This document shows positions 5,115-8,257 of a stretch of DNA of 8,257 bases, in pieces. Location: contig JAISLJ010000051.1 of NCBI GenBank assembly GCA_031290955.1, forward strand, positions 1-8,257, read 5' to 3'. Position 1 is the stretch's first letter; every line of letters begins with the position of its first letter. The translations under genes were made by a program, and so were the position numbers. The notes under the pieces are model-generated. The model was not told where the DNA came from and made no database searches. It worked only from the letters and a program-made list of their open reading frames with translations. The stretch comes from Zoogloeaceae bacterium. Its GTDB lineage: Bacteria; Pseudomonadota; Gammaproteobacteria; Burkholderiales; Rhodocyclaceae.

Positions 5115-6559
5115 TAGAGGAGGAAGAAAGAGACCAGGGGGAAGAGGGTGAGCAAGAGCGCGTAGAGCACGAAGAACCAGGCAACGCCGCGAGAGTGGAG
5201 GAACATCCGGGACTTGAAATTCTCCACATGCTCGAAAGTGGGGAGGATCGATATCGTGATGAAAATGTGGATCACCAGGGTGAAAAGCAGGGCGTCCTGA
5301 ATGTCCGAAAGAGGGGCGTCATTCAGGATCATCCGGTCAAAGGCACTGAAGATCATCACCCATTCAAAGAAAAAGAAAAAATACCCGAACATGCAGCGGA
5401 CGGAAAATGCCGTGGTCTCGCAAAAGCTGCGCCAGAAGCGGCGCACCGCCTGAGCGACGGAAACAGGCGCGGGCGCTTCCCGCCTGGCAAGGACGACGCG
5501 CAGGTCGCGCAGCAGGAACAGCAGGTGGTACGGGTACAGGAGCCATGTCTTGCAGTACCGCCAGCAATACCGTGTGACCGACCCGAACGTGACCGGTTCC
5601 CTGGCTGCCTCTTCCGCCCTGTCGGGCGCGGCGGGTTTGGGCGGCTCCTGCTTTTCCGCTTCGTCGAACAGGAAGCGCAGCGCCTGGGCAAACGGGGAGG
5701 CGTCGCTGAACAGGGGTGGATGCCAGTTGCAGAATTCCTGCGCCCGCGACCAGAGCGTGGCGCTGGCGGGCCAATATTCGGCCAGCAGGGGCGCCAGCCG
5801 CTCGGAAAAGACTTCGCGTTCCATCAGGCTTTCCAGTTGCGGATGTCCGCGCAGGTCTTCCCAGGCCGCGCGTGTGGAACGTATGATTATTGCGTAGCTT
5901 GAGGTCGTGCTGTATCGGTTGGGGAATTGCCGATGCGCTTCTTCCAGCAGGAATTCCAATCGTACCAGCATCGTTTCCCAAGATTCTTCCGGTTCTGCGA
6001 ATACCGTCCTGCGGTCGGCGGTTTCCGTTCCGGGATTGGTGCTTTCCGTCCGGCGATGAACGCTTTCCTCCGCGTCGATTTCCAGTGTGAATGGTTCTTC
6101 GCGGGATTCTTCCTGTGACGCGGGGGAAGGTTCCGCTGGCTCGCGCGAGGCTTCTGCTATATCGCGTAAAATTTCCGCAAGCGTGGGCGTGATCCGGGAA
6201 ATGTCCCGGGAGGCTTGGGCGGTTTCGCGGGATGGTTCATCGTCGGGGGATTTTGCGTGTGCTTCGCCGGATGTCGTCTGCGCTTCGTCTTCGTCAAACG
6301 TCAGCGGTGCTTCATTCGATGCGCGCTGCGTTTCATCAAATGTCGCTTGTGCTTCGCCGGGCGTGGCCGACCATTCGTCGGCTTCCGCCTGCGCTTCGCG
6401 GGTAGCGGTCAGCGTCAGCGCGGTTTCGTAAGCCTCGCGCAAGCGATTGAAGAAATCCGGATCCTCCTCGTGCTGGCGCGTCTTCAGCAGGCGCGCATAG
6501 GCGCGACGAATCGCCCGCGCGTCGGCGGTCGGCGCAATGCCAAGGACGCCCCAGGGCAT
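5114..6559 (-). CDS. Membrane-anchored J-domain-like protein (DjlB/DjlC type), HPD lost
   Basis: Probable partner of the adjacent HscC-type Hsp70. The 481-residue product has the size of E. coli DjlB and DjlC. Residues 2-48 look like a J domain: PWGVLGI, helix AIRRAYARLLK (16-26), then NRLREAYETAL (38-48). The place of the essential HPD reads RQHEEDP (28-34), so normal stimulation of Hsp70 ATPase is doubtful. Residues 50-190 are an acidic, low-complexity linker with tandem repeats (55-111). Residues 190-300 look helical and soluble. The C-terminal third is hydrophobic, with likely membrane segments near 335-352, 384-405 (containing five Phe in a row), 421-442 and 459-481. This reverses the usual arrangement of a J domain beside an N-terminal anchor and matches the DjlB/DjlC plan. 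The ATG follows the hscC stop by six bases in the same frame with only a weak ribosome site, suggesting translational coupling. The family call is likely but rests on pattern and context. Confidence 0.85.
   Translation of the reverse strand: MPWGVLGIAPTADARAIRRAYARLLKTRQHEEDPDFFNRLREAYETALTLTATREAQAEADEWSATPGEAQATFDETQRASNEAPLTFDEDEAQTTSGEAHAKSPDDEPSRETAQASRDISRITPTLAEILRDIAEASREPAEPSPASQEESREEPFTLEIDAEESVHRRTESTNPGTETADRRTVFAEPEESWETMLVRLEFLLEEAHRQFPNRYSTTSSYAIIIRSTRAAWEDLRGHPQLESLMEREVFSERLAPLLAEYWPASATLWSRAQEFCNWHPPLFSDASPFAQALRFLFDEAEKQEPPKPAAPDRAEEAAREPVTFGSVTRYCWRYCKTWLLYPYHLLFLLRDLRVVLARREAPAPVSVAQAVRRFWRSFCETTAFSVRCMFGYFFFFFEWVMIFSAFDRMILNDAPLSDIQDALLFTLVIHIFITISILPTFEHVENFKSRMFLHSRGVAWFFVLYALLLTLFPLVSFFLL
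5375..5381 (-). other. Slippery heptamer T TTT TTC in the J-like gene
   Basis: In the gene's own frame the bases read TAT TTT TTC, giving the heptamer pattern X XXY YYZ across residues 393-395. A -1 shift here would add Leu-Phe-Leu and stop at 5364-5366, yielding about 398 residues that lack the last two membrane segments. I see no Shine-Dalgarno-like stimulator upstream and no obvious stem downstream, so efficient shifting is uncertain. Confidence 0.3.
6227..6397 (-). repeat. Imperfect 42-base tandem repeat in the J-like linker
   Basis: Four units lie head to tail in frame, beginning at 6397, 6355, 6313 and 6265, of 42, 42, 48 and 39 bases. Each starts GAAGC and encodes Glu-Ala followed by small and acidic residues: EAQAEADEWSATPG, EAQATFDETQRASN, EAPLTFDEDEAQTTSG, EAHAKSPDDEPSR. 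All unit lengths are multiples of three, so copy change would keep the frame. The units have diverged, so this is an old repeat. Confidence 0.6.
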
Positions 6560-6565
6560 GGCCCG

Positions 6566-8257
6566 TCAATCCCACACGCCAATGTCAACATGGCGCAGGC
6601 GCTCTTCCAGTTCCTTGCGCGCCCGCGTAATCCGGTGCGTATCCTGCGATTCCAGCGCAGTATTGAAGGCGGCGATGCACTGGTCGATGTAGTCCCGCGC
6701 ATCGCCCAGACACTCCTCGTACATGCGCTCGGCCCGGGCGAGAAGGGCGCGGTTTTCCGCCTGTTCGCGCGGCGGCACCTTGAGCGTGGCGAGAAAGGCG
6801 CGCCGCCTGGCAAGTTCCTCCGCGTCATACTGGCTGTTGCTGCCCTGGATCACCAGATTCTTGCGCAGGCCGCTCGCAGGGACAAAGACATCCACCTCCA
6901 GCAGGCCATCCACATCATAGGTAAAACGCACATTGACCGCAGCGCGCTTTGCCTCGCCGCGTGGCAGGTCGACGGTGATCTCGCCCAGCTTGATGTTGTT
7001 GGCGACCCGGCGGCTCTCGCCCTGGTAGATTTCGATGTTGAGTTGTTTTTGGTCCTCGTGGATGGGCAAAAAACTGTGCTCGCGGCTACAGGGGATGAGC
7101 GTATTGCGCTCGATGATCGGGCAGAAGAGGCCCAATTCGAGTTGTCCGGGCGCAACATCGCGCGCCACCTCCACGCCCAGCGAATAGGGACAGATGTCGG
7201 TGAGCACCAGATCCTCCAGCGCCGCGTTGCGCATCTTCAGGGCGGCCTGTGTTACCGCGCCCAGGGCGATGGCCTCGTCCGGATTGATGTGGGCGCTCGG
7301 AAAACGCCCGAAGAGCCGGGTCATGGCCTGACGCACGATGGCAATGCGGGTCGCGCCGCCCACGAGCAGGAGTTCGTCCAGTTCCTTCAGCTTGAAGCGC
7401 GAATCGCGCAGGGCGCGCTCGATCGGCGCGCGCAGACGCTCCAGGAGCGGCGCGGCCAGTTGCTGGAAGGTTTCGTTCTCCAGTCGCCAGTCGGCGCTCT
7501 CCTCCTCCCAAAGGACGCGCATTTCCGCCGCGGAATGCTCCGAAAGCTGATGCAGGAGACGGGTCGCCGCGTTGCGGATGCGGCCTTGCAGGGCGGGCGG
7601 CGGATTCTCGCGCCAAGCGGCGGGCGCGGCTTCGGCGAGAAAGGTTGCGGCCAGAAGATCGATGAAATCCTCGCCGCCCAGAAAATTGTCGCCGGCGCTG
7701 GAGCGCACTTCCATCACGCCCTCGAAGAATTCCATCACGGAAACATCGAAGGTGCCGCCGCCCAGGTCCAGCACGGCAAAGCGCGCCTCCGCGCCAGAGA
7801 GCGCCTCGTGCAGGCCATAGGCGAGCGCGGCGGCGGTAGGTTCGTTCAGGAGACGCTCCACCCGGAGATCCGCCAATTCCCCCGCCACGCGCGTGGCCTT
7901 GCGCTGCGCGTCGTTGAAATAGGCGGGCACGGTGATGACCGCCTCCGTGACCGGTTCGTGCAGATACGCTTCCGCATCCGCCTTCAGGCTTTTCAGCACC
8001 AGGGCCGAAAGCTCCTCCGGACGAAAGGCGTGTTTTCCCAGGCGGGTCACGCGGGCACTGCCCATGTAGCGCTTGAAGGCGGCAGCCGTCCGTTCGGGAT
8101 GCGTGACCAGCCGATCCCGCGCCGCCTCGCCGATCAGGATGCGCTCCTCCGCATCCACGCTCACCACGGAAGGCGTCAGCAATTTGCCCAGCGCGTTGGG
8201 AATGAGTTCCGCGCGCTCCCCGCGCCAGACGCCGACGAGACTGTTGGTGGTGCCAAG
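6566..8257 (-). CDS. hscC: HscC-family Hsp70 chaperone, N-terminus cut by window edge
   Basis: ATP-dependent cytoplasmic chaperone of the HscC branch, specialised relative to DnaK. The window holds 563 residues and the stop. The first visible residues, LGTTNS, are the phosphate-1 loop, which lies about a dozen residues from the start in this family, so little is missing. Other marks, numbered from the first visible residue: LTPS (27-30); a Lys in the AAFKRYMG block (62); NEPTAAALAYGL (138-149); phosphate-2 DLGGGTFDVSV (164-174); AGDNFLGGEDF (188-198); adenosine motif VGGATR (299-304); interdomain linker VLTDICPYSLGVEV (351-364), typical of HscC and unlike the DnaK linker; substrate domain with IIERNT (381-386) and YDVDGLLEVDV (447-457); then a short helical tail. 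The ATPase motifs are intact. An in-frame TTG at 8182 is an internal Leu codon and not the start. The J-like gene follows six bases after the stop. The promoter lies outside the window. Confidence 0.95.
   Translation of the reverse strand, partial: LGTTNSLVGVWRGERAELIPNALGKLLTPSVVSVDAEERILIGEAARDRLVTHPERTAAAFKRYMGSARVTRLGKHAFRPEELSALVLKSLKADAEAYLHEPVTEAVITVPAYFNDAQRKATRVAGELADLRVERLLNEPTAAALAYGLHEALSGAEARFAVLDLGGGTFDVSVMEFFEGVMEVRSSAGDNFLGGEDFIDLLAATFLAEAAPAAWRENPPPALQGRIRNAATRLLHQLSEHSAAEMRVLWEEESADWRLENETFQQLAAPLLERLRAPIERALRDSRFKLKELDELLLVGGATRIAIVRQAMTRLFGRFPSAHINPDEAIALGAVTQAALKMRNAALEDLVLTDICPYSLGVEVARDVAPGQLELGLFCPIIERNTLIPCSREHSFLPIHEDQKQLNIEIYQGESRRVANNIKLGEITVDLPRGEAKRAAVNVRFTYDVDGLLEVDVFVPASGLRKNLVIQGSNSQYDAEELARRRAFLATLKVPPREQAENRALLARAERMYEECLGDARDYIDQCIAAFNTALESQDTHRITRARKELEERLRHVDIGVWD

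Noticed and set aside
5036..5902. 288-codon plus-strand frame
   Set aside because: It overlaps the J-like gene in antisense. Its product is a charged, low-complexity shadow, and the sense gene has a J-domain-like head and an Hsp70 neighbour.
8180..8182. TTG at 8182 as start of the Hsp70 gene
   Set aside because: The frame continues upstream to the window edge and encodes LGTTNS, the Hsp70 phosphate-1 loop, so this codon is an internal Leu.

Overview
The window is GC-rich, densely coded chromosomal DNA from a Gram-negative bacterium. Gene content and protein style suggest a beta- or gammaproteobacterium: a multidomain c-di-GMP protein with a periplasmic sensor, an HscC-type Hsp70, and a cobalamin-synthesis gene. 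The species cannot be named from the sequence. There are no RNA genes, insertion sequences, CRISPR arrays or attachment sites that I can support.

Layout, left to right. (1) Positions 1-9, minus strand: only the first three codons of a gene, with an excellent ribosome binding site, probably the next gene of a cobalamin cluster. (2) 153-1625, minus: cobQ (cobyric acid synthase), complete. (3) 1626-1966: a divergent intergenic region of 341 bases. It holds a long hairpin in the cobQ leader, two candidate sigma70 promoters facing each other, and a chain of small hairpins ending at the Shine-Dalgarno sequence of the next gene. (4) 1967-5026, plus: a large membrane-anchored c-di-GMP protein with the order TM, periplasmic Cache-like sensor, TM, PAS, PAS, degenerate GGDEF, intact EAL. 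It should break down c-di-GMP and not make it. (5) 5027-5113: a short convergent gap with one imperfect hairpin. (6) 5114-6559, minus: a membrane-anchored J-domain-like protein of the DjlB/DjlC type, in which the HPD tripeptide is replaced. (7) 6566-8257, minus: an HscC-family Hsp70 cut by the right edge of the window, missing only about a dozen N-terminal residues.

Three functional units sit side by side. The cobQ end belongs to the late amidation step of cobalamin synthesis. The central gene is a stand-alone signalling protein transcribed away from it. The right third is a two-gene chaperone operon (Hsp70 then J-like partner, six bases apart and in the same frame), resembling the E. coli hscC/djlB/djlC system, in which DjlC is the J partner of HscC.

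The most interesting points are: the loss of HPD in the J-like partner; the organisation of the Hsp70/J pair (one UGA between two in-frame reading frames, a 42-base tandem repeat in the linker, and a slippery heptamer in a transmembrane segment); the GDDQF-plus-RxxD state of the GGDEF domain; and the structured divergent region, whose main hairpin is fully paired only in the cobQ transcript. I found no clear sign of a wholly new system. The HscC/J-like pair is the best candidate for unusual biology.
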